From NCBI GenBank assembly GCA_015680685.1, contig MNCI01022324.1:178755-242754 (forward strand): a stretch of 64,000 nt of DNA, in the 5' to 3' direction. Source of the DNA: Gnetum montanum (taxonomy: Eukaryota > Streptophyta > Gnetopsida > Gnetales > Gnetaceae). Numbering within the stretch: position 1 is the stretch's first letter; every line of letters starts with the position of its first letter. A program made the translations under genes and the position numbers. Below the pieces are notes generated by a model. That model saw only the letters and a program-made list of their open reading frames with translations, searched no databases and was not told where the DNA came from. Below, piece by piece: positions 31,700-43,913 of this stretch.

Positions 31700-33260
31700 T
31701 AGTATTGATGGTCTATAATAATATTTTTGAATATTTTTTTATCATGATTATGTTAATTTCTTGTAAAACTACTAGCCACATAATCATCCTTGGATTGACT
31801 ATTATCTTGTTGATAATAAATTGGATTGCACTGTGATCTATATCCACAAAAATCAAGTATTCAAGCACATAGTTCCTAAAATTTTCTATCATATAAACCA
31901 CTATCATTAGTTATTTTTTAATAGTTATTTAATTAAAATATGCATCACAGATGTTTCTACTAGTACAATAAATGTCGTAGAAAGTCTTGTGCTCATTCAA
32001 TAATGTAAGCACTACTTTCAAGGCATGGTTGGATGCATCTATCATGATGTAAAAAGATCAAGATTAATCTAGGGCTTGGAAAATGTGAGTTTCTATAAGC
32101 TTCTTTTTAATAATTTAAATATTTTTATGCATTTATTAGTCCATACAAATGATACATCTATTTTGGTTAGTTCTACCAATGACTAGAAATTTTATATAAG
32201 TTTTCAATGAATCACCTATAACTCCTTGTGTCTTTAAGAAAGAAGCTCACATATTTTAGTATTTTATATCTTTATATGATTTCTTATATTATAATAACCT
32301 TTTTTGAATCCATATTAATCTTTTTGTTCAATATCTCTTGTACTAATTGAGCTTCAAATTGATCTCAACATAACATTTTAGCATCTATTCAAGTCTTAAA
32401 ATTAGATTCATAGGTGGAAAAATCATCTTTGAAAGCCTTCACTCCATTGCTTATCTACTTCTAAGAGATACTAATAACTAAGAGCCAAAATGTGACTAAT
32501 TCATTGCATAACTTAAGTAATATTTTATTTTTGTGCAAACATCCCCATAGATTCATGAATGTAGTTTTGAACTAATCCTATAGAGTGATCTAGATTTAGT
32601 TGTAACCATTGTATCCATATAGAAATTTTTAGTATTTATGTTCTAAAATAGTTTCCAAGACCCTATTCACCAAAGGTAATGGGAAATGATCTTTAAATAT
32701 GGTAGCATTTAATAACCTAAAGTTAATATAGATTCTCCATTATACAATTTCTTAAAAACAATGATAATGAATTGATCCAATCACTGTCAACTAGTGGGTA
32801 AATGAACTTCATTTTTAGGAGCTTTTCGATATTTTATTTTATTGTATCTTTCAAACTGAAATGAAGTCTATGTTAAGGTAATGTTCTTAGTTTACAAGTA
32901 GATTTATGTATATGTAACATATATAGGGATTAATTCTTATGGTCTTAGCAAATAACCATGTAAATGTCATTTACCATTTGTTGACCATCTCAATAGCTTC
33001 TCCTTTTGTTTCATTTTTAATTGAGCATATATAATAATAGACCTTTCATTTTCCAAGTATACATATTCTCCTATTTTGGGAAATTTTTTAAGTTTAATTA
33101 GTTTGAGCATACTTTCTTATGGAATCTTCAAATTGTTTCAATCTACTTGTTCTTCTTAAATGTATCTTGATTATAAAAGTTCCTACTTTGGCTCCTTGAT
33201 TTCTCAATATAGGAATTGATGACCCTTTTAGTTGGTTTTATGCAAATGATTGAGTTATCT
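31700..33260 (-). pseudogene. pol: G6 reverse transcriptase-RNase H remnant
   Basis: The RT is broken into many short frames. Recognisable parts are EKLLKMKFIYPLVDSDW, the SFFLKDTRSYR-FIENLYKIS connection, FVWTNKCIKIFKLLKRSL and the 64-codon RNase H piece at 31713-31907. The YxDD box is not legible. Order and spacing match G1 7200-8463. Confidence 0.75.
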
Positions 33261-33587
33261 ATATTATTAAAAACTATCCATTGGATGTCTTTATATTTAT
33301 TGGATACTACATATAGGAACTATTTACACATACTTTTATTCTTTATAATTTTTATATGTTGAAATGATGATGAATTTGATATTTCAAATTTTCTATATAA
33401 TTGCTTTATGCAATGCATGGAACTCACTTGCTCTCTACCTATCATGGTCATTCTTCTTGATAATCTTGAAGGAAAGATCTTTAATATCAATTTAACATCA
33501 ATTATATTCATCAAGGATTTTTATATAATAATTGAAAACTTTTTCTTATCTTCCATGTTAACAACCAGACTCATGGTTCATTTGCTA

Positions 33588-33927
33588 TGAAGTTTTCATG
33601 ATCAATGATGAGTAACCCTATAGCCACACAAGACAAAAAAGAAACTCACATTCACACTTTTATGTTCATCAAGTGATGGCTATTTAAGATGTATGAAATG
33701 AAATATCCCAGAGTTAAATCATTTTAATTGTACTTAAATAGTTAATAACACAACTTAATAATTTATTAATTAAAGTATCTTAAATAAGAATTACAATACC
33801 AAGATAGTCATACATCATGAAGGCAAGACACTTGGATAGTGTGATATATATCCATGGTAAAAAAATAATATAAGAAAATCATGAAAAATGAAATGAAGAT
33901 ATTTAATATTTCTAACATTCTCTAACA
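33588..33927 (-). repeat. C1 3' LTR (minus-strand copia)
   Basis: It aligns with 62806-63153 over its length: GATGAGTAACC near the left end, CACACAAGA, AAACTCACATT, AGTTAAATCATT and a right end TCTAACA. On the minus strand it begins TGTTAGA and ends TTCA. The right boundary is ambiguous (33917 or 33927) because TCTAACA is doubled there. Confidence 0.85.
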
Positions 33928-34160
33928 AATGAAGCATGGATTTTATTACAATAATTGAAATTTAATACATTTACAAATTTCTTAAAATTTTTAACACTTA
34001 ATGATTTTGTGAATTTATCAGCAAGTTGATCGTTAGTATTAATATAAACTAGAGAGATAAATCCTTTAACAAAAAAATGATGGATATATTACACAAAAAT
34101 TTCAATATGCTTCATTCCATTATGAAACACCATATTCTTAGTCAAACTAATTTTACTTTG
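33918..34160 (-). pseudogene. pol: C1 copia pol, C-terminal end
   Basis: Minus strand from 34160: KISLTKNMVFHNGMKHIEI, then LVYINTNDQLADKFTKSLSV (about 34070-34010), the standard RNase H tail of Ty1-copia. The preceding piece, ending in FFDNLS, is found at 55700-55727 in the opposite orientation. L2 separates the two. CTTTG at 34156-34160 is one copy of the L2 target duplication. Confidence 0.85.
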
Positions 34161-34847
34161 TGATGAGGACATCACCTAGCCCTTGTGTACTCCTCAATCT
34201 ATTTTGGATGTGTGTGCCCTATTAGTATGTGTCTTCTTGTGTTGAGCTTTTTGATGATGATTCTAGTGTGTTTTGGCATGTTTGGAGGTGTTCTGAGACT
34301 ATTTTAATATGTTTAGGATGGTGTTAATGAGGACCCTTTTGGAGACATCAGGAGGCTCCAAACCTCAAAACAAGCATCTTTATTTTTATACCTAGCAAGA
34401 GAGACATCTCCCATATAGTGTAAATGTCTCCTCCATGTTATAGGTGCCTCCCCAACATGCAAAACATCTCCACTAGGTATAAGACATCTTCTCTAACATC
34501 TCTACACTTGAAAAAGACATCTCCTTCTTCTCCAAGACATCTCATATAGATTTCAACAGATATCAAATTGAATTGTAAATTGAAAGGAAGATTAATGGTC
34601 ACACCAAGAAACTATAAATAAGAATCCAAGGCCTAAGTTTAGATAAGAGTGAGAGAAGAGAGATTTAAGAGGTCTCTCAAGAGCTTGTGTAAGAGAGTTT
34701 GAGTGAGAGGCCAGGTAGAACACTTTAGAGAGGTTGAAAGAATCTCTTATAGGTATCTTGTCTTGAGCCCCATTGGGAGAAATTAAACATTGAGAGGAGT
34801 GTTTTTCCTCTAAGATCCTTGGGAGAGTTGTGAGTTGAGCATGGCTC
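34161..34847 (+). repeat. L2 5' LTR, first part
   Basis: It begins TGATGAGGACATCACC and follows the L1 LTR: TTTTGGCATGTTTGGAGGTG, GACATCTC-rich middle, AACTATAAATAAGA (TATA region, about 34610), AAGAGCTTGTGTAAGAGAG. It breaks at GGCTC (34843-34847), where solo LTR S2 is inserted. Confidence 0.88.
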
Positions 34848-36179
34848 TATTGACCTTTTGGTATGTCAAAACCTTAAGAAAAATGAAGAATAAGGATACT
34901 TGTATGGTTGTTTTATGTGCAGGACAAAAACATGGAGACCACAAGGAGAACCCATGAAATGACATCTACAAAGAGATGTCAAAGTGTAGACCACAAGGAC
35001 TTGTTGTACATAAATGAAGACTCTAGAAATGAGAGCTACAACAAGATGTCAAAGTGAAGACTACAAGAACTCAAGTGGGAGCAAGGACAAAGATGAAGAC
35101 AAGAAAATGGAAGAAGTTCCCAAGATCAAGGATGAGCCAAATCAACAAAAGGAAGCCTCAAAAATCAAAGCCCAAAAGTTGATAAGACGTCTCCTAGAAG
35201 TAGAAGACATCTTGGCCAAAGTGTAGATTAAATGCAAAGAAGATGTCTCCTAGAAATAATAGACATCTACTATCAAGAGAAGAAATCTCCCTAATGATGA
35301 AGATGTCTTGGCTAAGATAAAGTTTGCTCAAAATAAGACATCTTTTAGAAACAGTATATGTCTAATTTATGAAGAAGATGTCTCTTTAGAGATGTCTCCT
35401 TTGGTGGAGAGACATCTCCCTTAAATTGAGGTTTGTGCAGTGAGACATCCCAATCTCAAAAAAATGTCTCTAGTAATCATTAGATAGTTGTTGCATAAAT
35501 TCCAAGGTGATTTCAGAAACATCAAGGCTATAAGAAGACTTCATTCTATTGGGAAATGCACAAGTGTTGTGCATGAATAGTTACTATCAAAGCAATCATT
35601 GCATTTTGTACTGGTGTACCTAATCTATCATATCATTTGCTTGTGTATTTTACTTCATTATCATATCATCTATGATGTTGTATTGAGTGATATTGAACTG
35701 TGTCTCAAAGTCAAGGATTTGTATATAAGTTACGTTCTTTCCTTTAGATTTTGTTCCTCCTTTTGTTGCCCCATCGATGTTAATGTACTTCTTACAAGAA
35801 GGCATTATTTTTTAGCTTGTCAGGATCCTATGGGATTAAGTCTTGGTGCAATGTCACAACACTCTAGAGTAGATATTAAGTTGTAAAGGTTGTGGAATCC
35901 TTCAAACCACATTCTAAGCTTGTTGGGACCTTGTGGGGTTGAGTGGATTCATAGTGACGAATCACTCCAGAGTGGAGCTTAGAGCTTGTAAAGGGTGTGG
36001 TTTCTTTCAAACCACTTTTGAGAGAAACAAATTTTAGAGGTGTACAATTGATCTACACTCTGAGTGTGGAGTGCCCAAGTTGGGGAACCATGTAAAAGAT
36101 TTGTATGTGCTTTTTGTTGAAGAATTTTTTTTGATTCGAAGAACTTATTCATCCCCCCTTCTAAGTTCAATGATGTTCA
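34848..36179 (+). repeat. S2, solo LTR of the SIRE-like family
   Basis: It begins TATTGACCTTTTGGTATGTC and ends CCTTCTAAGTTCAATGATGTTCA, 1332 bases, in the family of the S1 LTRs (1021 and 1102 bases). It is flanked by GGCTC (34843-34847) and AGCTC (36180-36184), a target duplication with one change. No internal sequence is present, so the element was reduced by LTR-LTR recombination. It is rich in AGATGTCT/AGACATCT (about ten copies in 35165-35465). Confidence 0.85.
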
Positions 36180-36184
36180 AGCTC

Positions 36185-36334
36185 CTCATCTTTGATGTAT
36201 TCCTATACATTTTAAGAGTTTTCTTAATAAAATTCTCCATTTCATAATATTTTTCTTATTTTCTAAGTTGAATTTGCTTAGGAAGCTTGTGAAATAAATC
36301 CTTTTTGGGGTCTATTGATGTAGGCTCCACATCA
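36185..36334 (+). repeat. L2 5' LTR, second part
   Basis: CTCCTCATCTTTGATGTATTCC continues the L2 LTR after the S2 insertion and ends GGCTCCACATCA. With 34161-34847 it totals 837 bases, against about 841 for the split 3' LTR. Confidence 0.85.
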
Positions 36335-38181
36335 TATTAGTATCAGAGTGCTTAGTTTGAAAGAATCCACACATAAAATACTGATCTTCATCAAGCATTT
36401 AAATAAATTTTGAAGAATTTTCATGGTTTATAGCCACTTAGGATTTGAAGAACTTAAGATTAGTAAAGATGGCTTAAATCTCTAAGCTCAAGTTTTTTTC
36501 TTTTTTTGGTAATTGAGCATCCATTTGCCTGAAAGGATACAATTTGTAGACAATTATATCTTCATTACACTTTATGTTACCTTGAATTGTAAGAATAGCT
36601 TAAATATCTCATCTTGTTGCTTTAAGATTTTATATTTAGCTTTATGAAAGGTATGCCACTCAAGAAGCAAAAAAAAAAAAAAGCAAGAGCTTGGACAAGA
36701 GCTTCAAGAGTTGAAAGACTTATTTAATGCATTTATGGTTGAAATTAAAGAAGTTATTTCCAAATTCAAGGCCTAAAAGCACCAAGATTTTGAAAAAACT
36801 TCAAGAAGAATGGATATGCAGAAATTCAATATTAACTTAAGAAATATCTTAACGATAATTGAGAGAATATCTTCTAGCCATTAAGAAAAGGAGAAAGATG
36901 AAAGGTCTGGTAAAGTAGAGATTAAAGAGAAAAGGAGTTTTTAAGTATCTCTTATTGAGCAAAGGTGTGCTCAATACTCAAAGGTTTTAAGAGAGGAAAT
37001 CAAGAGATTCATCAAAGGGACTAAGAGGTCTTCAAAATCCAAGCTAGTGTACACTACTAATCAAGGAGAGTTCCTACATCATAAGTCATGGGAGATGAAG
37101 AATCAAATCCAAAGGAGTGGAAAAGATTAAGGAATTATATATATATATATATATATTGCAATTCTTCTATACCTTGTGAAAAGGAAAAGAAGATTCTAAG
37201 TTAAGTTAAGATTATCTCATGGGATATAGATAAGGTTTCTAGTCAAGATGTGTGGAAGAATGATTTCTTTGATGATGTTTTTAATGAATCTAATGTTAAA
37301 GGCATGGATGAGAGTTTACCTTTTGAGTTGGTACCTTTAAAACTGGATGAAAAGCTTATTAATGATTCTTTTGAAGGGGAGGAACCATTAGAATTGAGAA
37401 CTCCTATTTAAGATCCTGAACCTTAAAGCTTTGATGAGATTGGATAGCCACATGTGGAAGATTAAGCTTGGTAGTTGTTTTCTTAATGGTAATGTTGAGC
37501 ATCATGATCATTATGGTGATTGTGATGAGAATGAGAGTCATGTTGTGACTTTTGATGCCATTGTTAGTGAAAGGAAGACTAATAATGGTAATTTTTTTAT
37601 GGTGATGGATATTAACATAGTCATTGTGAGAAGATCATTATTGATGTTGGTGAAGATATTGATAATTATATGATTTTTTAAAACTTGGAGATGCTTCTTA
37701 TTCATTATAGAAATGATGAATTTGTCAAATATGTTAAAGAACTTGATTATCTTGGCTATGAAATGGATGAACAACATGAAGATAATCCAAGTTTTTTTCG
37801 TACTAATGCTATAGGAAGGATGAATGAGAGTCTTCCAAACACCAAAAAGAAGAAGGTGAAGAATAGAAAAAATAAGGAAAGAAAGGATGTTAGGTTAAAG
37901 AAGCCTCATCCTTTTGCTTCTTTTTATTCTTCAGTTGTTATAGGTTTGAGTCATCATGGGGATGTATAGGAAGCATTCCAAGAAGATGCTTAAATGAAAA
38001 AAGCATGGTGGTTCATGAGCAAGGTAAGCTCAAAACCAAAATCTCAAATGATACCCATTCTCATGTTTCTAATGTATTAAGTCTTAATTGTTGTGCTAAG
38101 AGTGATGACCTTGAGTCATGGGGGCATGTTGCCTTCTAGATTGTGAAAGGTCATTAAGCATGATATTTTTAATTATGGGAG
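36335..38181 (+). mobile_element. L2 internal region, pol-less
   Basis: The initiator-Met type primer site TAGTATCAGAGTGC (36338-36351) follows the LTR. The remainder is a decayed copy of the L1 ORF. The N-terminal part (36650-37130) has many stops. The acidic middle with FELVPLKLDEKLINDSFEGE is at 37310-37400. SHVVTFDAIVSERKTNNG is at about 37540-37590. The Lys-rich tail lies in the 94-codon frame 37685-37969, and ESWG at about 38115. About 150 bases present in L1 around the G2 insertion point are missing here. A 14-base A run lies at 36669-36682 and an (AT)n run at about 37136-37157. Confidence 0.78.
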
Positions 38182-38459
38182 TGATGGTAAGGACATCACC
38201 CATTCCTTGTGTAATCCTTGATGTATTTTAGATGTGTCTATCCTATTAGTGTGTGTCTTTTTGTGTTGAGATTACTGATGATGATTTGAGGATTTTCTAG
38301 CATGTTTGGAGGTATTTTGAGGCTATTTTGATGAGTTTATAGGGTTCTAGGATCAATGGAGACTTTTTTGAAGGCATTTGTAGGTTCCAAACATCAAAAA
38401 CATCTTTATTTTTTGTCCTAGTAGGAGAGATGCATTTCCTGCAGTGTAGATGTCTCCTC
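38182..38459 (+). repeat. L2 3' LTR, first part
   Basis: It begins TGATGGTAAGGACATCACC and breaks at TCCTC (38455-38459), the S1 target site. The remainder is at 55728-56295 in opposite orientation. Confidence 0.88.
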
Positions 38460-39480
38460 TATTAACCTTTTGGTATGTTAAAATCTTAGAGAAAATGGAG
38501 AATGTAGAATGTATGCCTATGATTATAGTCTTGGAGGATCATGAAAGAGTATAATGAGAAAGGACTTTAAATGAAGATTCAAGAATTCAAAACAAGAGCT
38601 CAACAAACCAAGACTTTAAGAATGAGAGCTACAATGATGAAAGAAGACTAAGGTGAACAAGATGCAAATGTGGATGGAAATGGAGTCCACAAGCCAAATG
38701 AATATTTTCCAAGGACTTTTGAGATGCCAAAATGAAAAAGGAATTCTCTAGATCTCAAAGTGTGTAAGCATATTAAACATCTCACTTTGACAGTAAATGT
38801 CTAAATTGTAGAATGGACATCTTAGGGTAGAAGTCTTTATGTATACATCTCCACAAGTATATGTCTCTCCTACATTAAGGTTGTTTGTAGTTAGACATCT
38901 CATCCTTGAAGTAGACATCCAAAATAGCCATTTAATAGCTATTTCTTGAATTTCAAGGAATTTTTAAAAACTCAAAGGGTATAAGGCCAAGTGAAATTCT
39001 TGGGAAATGTGCAAGTACTATTCATTGTTAGATCTATCCAAGGCTACTCAAAGAGATTTTATATTTATCCTTCATTGTATTTTCATTTTTATTTATTAAC
39101 TAAATTGAGCCTCATTACAGGGACTTTGTAAATCAAGTTACACCTTCTCCTTGATCTTTTTCTTTCTTTCTTTGTATCCTTGCAAGGTTGATGCGCTTCT
39201 TGCAGAAAGGCATATTCATAAGCTTATTGGAATCTTGCATGGTTGAGTGTTTTGGTAGCAAAGAAACACTCTGGAGTGGAGTTCAAATCTTCTAAAGATT
39301 GTGATTTCCTTCAAACGACATTTTTGAAGCAACAAAATTTCAAGGTATGCACAGATTCCACCCTCTAAGTGTGGACTCCTCAAGTTGGGAAACCATGAAA
39401 AAAATGTGTTTATTTTTTGTGGTTATAGTGATTTTAATTAGGGAACTTACTCAATCCCCCTTCTAAGTTCTCAATCTAGA
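38460..39480 (+). repeat. S1 5' LTR (SIRE-like copia)
   Basis: It begins TATTAACCTTTTGGTATGTT and ends CTTCTAAGTTCTCAATCTAGA. A long LTR of 1021 bases, rich in GACATCTC-type motifs (about 38755-38925), with an initiator-Met primer site after it (TGGTATCA at 39483). The partner LTR lies at 56296-57397. Confidence 0.87.
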
Positions 39481-39536
39481 ATTGGTATCAAAAATCAACA
39501 CTCTTAAGTTTGTGCTTCACATTTCAAAAGTGAACA

Positions 39537-41217
39537 ATGGAGGAGACATCTTACACCAAGCCACTAATGTTCAATGGGATTGGCTTTGCATATTGGAAAG
39601 AAAGAAAGCAAATATTCTTTAAATCCATAGAATTCAAAGTTTGGGAGTCAATTCTTGAGGGTTAAACACTATCCATTGACAATGTCACTTCAACTACCAA
39701 GCCAAGAATCAAATGGATGCAAGATGAAAAACATAAGTTCAATTTTGATTCTAAAGCAAAGAATTGTCTCTATTATGCTTTAAGAAAATTTGAATTTAAT
39801 AGAGTAGCTAGATGTAAGACCGCTAAAGAAATTTGGAAAACATTAGAAGCAACCTATGAAGGTATATTAATAGTAAAATAATCAAAACTTCTAGTGTTTC
39901 AAAGTAAATACAATAAATTGAAAATGAGAGAAGGAGAAAAGATTAAGGACTACTTCTCTAGAGAAAATGATCTTATTGTAGTAATTAGAGGGATGAACAA
40001 GGACATGACAAAAAGTGATGTAATCATAAAAATGATTAGAACTTTGCAACCTAAGATCAGACAAAAAGTCATAGACATGAAAAAAATTAGAGAGTTCTTA
40101 GTGTTGAAATTTGAAGAGCTTCAAAGTGCTCTTGTTGCTTATGAGATGAATCTCATAAGTGAAGAAGCAATAAAAGAGAATCCTATTTCTCTAAAATCTA
40201 CATCAAAGGAAAAGGAGTTGGTTGAACAAGAAAAAAACAATGAAGATGAACTAGCTCTTCTATCAAGGAGAGTTCAAAGACTTCTTACTAGAAAAGGAAG
40301 ATGCTTCAATCAACCAGGGCCTAATTAATCTAGTACAAAAGGTAGAGAAAAGGGTAAGAATTTTAAAAATTCAAACTTTGATGCATTTTTTATAGAATTT
40401 TATGTATGTAGTGGAAGAGGTCATGTAGCCTCTAAATGTCCTAGTGCTAGCAAGATCCAAAAAGGAGATTAATCTAAAGCTAAGTCCAAAAAGAACAACT
40501 TCTTCACTAGCTAGGATGAAGAACAAAGTGAAGAAGTAAAGACCATGCAAGATTCACATCTCATTTACATGGATCTTATGGAAGATGATGACTATTCAAC
40601 TGAAGATGATGATCAATCAATAGAAACAAATGAAGAAATGTATGATTTATCATATAATGAACTTTTGTCCCTTCAAGGTCTTTGTATCAAGCTAAAGAAG
40701 GCTATAAAAGATAAGGATCAAGAATTATCTCAACTCAACACAAAATAATTAGATCTCTCACAAGTTTATTTAGACCTAAGAGCTGATAATAAAAAACTAA
40801 CCTTATCTTATGAGTAGATTGAAAAAGAGCTTGTAGATACAAAAATTGTGAATGAGAAACTTATCAAAGAAAAAGAATTTCTTTGCATAGTTCTGGGACA
40901 AGGAAGAGATTTACATGATAAAAGTGTACTAGGATGCTATCAACTAGAAGAAGCATCAACAAATGCTTCATCCAACTAAAAGATTGCACTAAGGTTAGAA
41001 GTATTAATAAGAACTTCAACCAAACAAAAGGTAGCTCCAAGGTTTGATCATTTTACTCAAAGTAGAAAGGTTAGATGCTATGATTGTGGTAAAATTCAGC
41101 ATAAGCAATGAAATTGTAATTTAAAATATCATCACATGAGTACTTGGTCATATCATATGACTCCTTGGTCTTATCCAAAAGTGCCTAGAAAGAATACCTT
41201 GCAGGAAACAAAGGAGT
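39537..41217 (+). pseudogene. gag: S1 gag (SIRE-like copia) with two zinc knuckles
   Basis: The ATG at 39537 gives METSY-like text MEETSYTKPLMFNGIGFAYW, then KTAKEIWKTLEATYEG (about 39815-39862) and a 144-codon open stretch (39894-40328) with KLKMREGEKIKDYFSR and SALVAYEMNLISEEA. This is the UBN2/Retrotran_gag-type domain order of SIRE-like copia gag. A first knuckle FYVCSGRGHVASKCP (about 40393-40440) has its first Cys changed to Phe. An acidic stretch follows (40545-40748), then a coiled-coil stretch and a second CX2CX4HX4C knuckle, CYDCGKIQHKQ-NC (about 41075-41116), with a stop in the last spacer. Further stops lie at 39662 and 39881. It would have formed the particle. Confidence 0.83.
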
Positions 41218-42092
41218 GAAGGATAAAATAAAAAGGAAAGGAAAGTAAGAAGTTTTGGAGAGTCCAAGAAAAGGAAGAAAAAGAAAGAACTCTCATGAAG
41301 AATTTTATGAAAGGAAGTCAAACATTAGAAATACAAGAAATTTGTACAAAGATAGGAGGAACTACAAAAGAAGAACCTCATTTCCAATCTCCTTAGAATT
41401 CATGATCTCCCATTAGCAAGTGAGGTAAGTAGAGATAAGTTTTTATTTTCTTTTCTTGCCTGAAATTCTTCTAAAACTATAATCCATGGTAGCTATCCTT
41501 AAAATTTCCCATGCTTCATACATTTTACTACCAATTTAGAAATCCACCCGTAGATGTCCACCCTTAGATATCTACATCTGTAAATAGATGTTGACCCATA
41601 GATGTCTACATCTATAAATAGACATCTCTCTAAGTTCCATTTAACTTAGGATATATGTCTACCTGTTGAATTAGACATCTAAATTTGCAGAAAAACCCTT
41701 GACATCCACGATTATATAAAGCAAACACTCCTTCCTCAAGCTTAGACATATAAGAGCAATTAACTAGCGCATCCACCATAGCATAAATCAATTCATTTCC
41801 TTGCAAATCCATGGCTTACAAGAAGCTTGGGGCATCTAGAACTTCACCATGCAAGAGAAAAAAATTCAAAGGAGGAATTCCCAACCACAAAAACCACTTA
41901 TCTACCTTAGTTTCATTTTATTAAAGTAAAACTTTGATTTCAGGTAATACACTTTGTCTCAGTTGTATCTAAAAAACAACATCACCAAAAGGAGTTTATG
42001 GCATTTTTTCAAGCTATCACTTGGATCTCTTTCATTTCAATGAATTTTTCTATTCCTAAGATCCTTATTAGGGAACTTTACAATAATATTAC
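41218..42092 (+). pseudogene. S1 linker and start of plant transposon-domain ORF
   Basis: After gag there is no protease, integrase or RT. A basic start MAYKKLGASRTSPCKRKK is seen at 41811. A further stretch in another frame (41998-42092) reads MAFFQAITWISFISMNFSIP then KILIRELYNNIT, interrupted by G3 at 42093. The continuation ITNTTIGAFTSTIRGILIKV is at 59195-59136 on the opposite strand and in the same codon phase once one target copy is dropped. The RELY-N...IRG...VNAILG pattern resembles the Transposase_32-type domain of plant retroelements (from memory). Confidence 0.65.
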
Positions 42093-42963
42093 TGATGAGT
42101 GGCGAGGTACCCCTACACTCAACCATATGAATACAAGTGTTACACGTGCGTTTTGGTCAAACTCCGTAGACGGACTAGTTGTGGCATCTAGATAGTTAGC
42201 CTTAGGTTGTAGTTCGTTGTCTTCCCACCTAGACTAGTATTAGCTTTGTCACGTATAGTTTAGTCTAGAGTGAGGTGTATGATGGGTTTCTAATCTAATG
42301 CTACTCCTGAAGGTAATGGAAATTAATATTAACTAAGCTAGGAGAGAAGGGCGAGAGAATATAAGCTAGCCTAAGTGTGATGAGCATCTGTTCCTTGATT
42401 ATTCATACACATCTTGGACTTCATGCATGACTACCACTGGGATTACCAAGCACAGATCCTAGGTATGCTACTGGGTTACCAAGTAGTCACACTTAAATGC
42501 TCGTAATCAAGTCGTACTCATTCTGTGTTTAATAGGAGTCTAAGGGTGAGAAGAGATTAACTAGGAAAGTAGTAAATAACAATTAAGTAAATAATTAAAC
42601 TAAGTGAATGCTGCAATGATGAAGTAATTACCATCTTTATTTTCGGTCATGTGCATGTCCAAGTACATCACACTCGAATGAGGATGCTGTACAATTACAG
42701 TCACCACACTATGGGCATACATTGGAAAATAATTCTATCTCTGGAGGGATAAAACTACCATAGTTTTCCTAAGGGACTAAACTAGATGCCTAAAACTAGG
42801 AAAGTCACCTCTTATTTATAGACATTACGGTAGGCTGCGATATCATGTACATGATATTGCGGCTGATGCGATATCGCGACTAATGTGATATCACAGCTGC
42901 GATATCGTAGCCCATGGGATATCACGGTAGTGATATCATAGCCAGAAAATTCATGACTCATCA
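42093..42963 (-). repeat. G3 3' LTR
   Basis: On the minus strand it begins TGATGAGTCATGAATTTTC and ends GGGGTACCTCGCCACTCATCA, 871 bases. GATATC copies lie at 42838-42952 (six exact) and the TATA box TATAAATA (minus) at 42815-42822. The flank ATTAC at 42088-42092 is one target copy. The other appears as GTAAT at 59196-59200. Confidence 0.9.
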
Positions 42964-43145
42964 TATCCCCATGACTGAATGAAAACTCGTCCTCGAGTTA
43001 CAGAGAGAACAAGCTCCATTGATTACACAGTGGATAGATATGGGATTATTAACTGACTAGGATGGATTCATGCCGCAGTGTGGAGTCAGAACAAAATTGA
43101 GACATAATACAAAAGAAAATCCTATGATTACAAAATTAGTGGAAC

Positions 43146-43913
43146 TCATGTAGTTCCTAGTGGCAGTGGCTCCTCCATAGGTGTCTTTCCCTTTTCTTGT
43201 GCTCCAGGTCTTGGGATTTGATGGCGTTGAAGTATGGCCTGGAGTTTCTCCTCTTGTAAGGCCTTGAGTGCCTTGGCACATGTGTAGGTTTGCACTTCTA
43301 CCATAGAGGCATCCCAATCAACCTTCTCTTTTTCTTCCGCCACCCTTTTATTCTCCGTCAATAGTTTATTAAGTTGCTCATTTCTAAAAGTGTCCAGCAA
43401 GTTCTGAGAAACTTTTGGCCCTGTATTCGGAAGGTCTAATACTTCCAAAATGGCTTGAATAGAGAAGTCAATAGTCACACCACAATTGTTAACCATGGTG
43501 CCTTCTTTTTTATTGTGCCAAAATTGGTACATTTCACCTAAGTACTAGGCACCGCTTTCAGAGAGGGTAGGCCATAATGGGGATCCTTTAAGGTGATCCC
43601 TAATGGCCACTGGAGCAAATTCTGTGAAAGGTTCAAAGTTTAATTCCATGATCACTATAGTGAATATGGACCTTTCATGGATGATTTGAACACAATCTTA
43701 GGTTAGCATGAGATATCGTCCCTATTCAGACACTGCAGTAGCTCTTCCTTTCACCTACCTTGGTTGTATAGTAGCAGGGTCTTCTTGATGGATACTAAAT
43801 GATTGTTCCTCCTATTCTGCATGTTTTTTGGTAGGAACTTGTCCTTCACCTCTCCTAGGTTATTTGATCACACCTTGAGTAGAACCTTCTTATTGTCCAT
43901 GTCTCAGGGCCAT
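43146..43913 (-). pseudogene. G3 ORF2, internally shortened
   Basis: The ATG at 43913 follows TGTGATTGTAG as in G2. The start MALRHGQ soon meets a stop. A 128-codon open part (43532-43146) reads MYQFWHNKKEGTMVNNCGVT, IDFSIQAILEVLDLPNTGPK and NEQLNKLLTENKRVAEEKEK, ending LQAILQRHQIPRPGAQEKGK. Relative to G2, the central globular part and most of the coiled coil are deleted, but the two ends are conserved. Its role is unknown, as for G2 ORF2. Confidence 0.65.

Larger units (their letters stand above)
30626..33587 (-). mobile_element. G6, gypsy pol region (protease end to integrase)
   Basis: A heavily decayed minus-strand Athila/Tat-type element. From high to low coordinates: post-protease region (33514-33200); RT start KFIYPLVDSDWI (about 32830-32795); the RT exit to connection SFFLKDTRSYR then SFVWTNKC (about 32250-32130); RNase H at 31907-31713 (YMIENFRNYVLEYLIFVDID, matching FDLEQFRHYVLGYKVFVHTD of G1); integrase with MPKSLI-INGTYFI and TTPCY (about 31045-30950). 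The 5' part continues at 63529-63154 on the far side of copia C1. Stops are too dense for any product. Confidence 0.75.
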
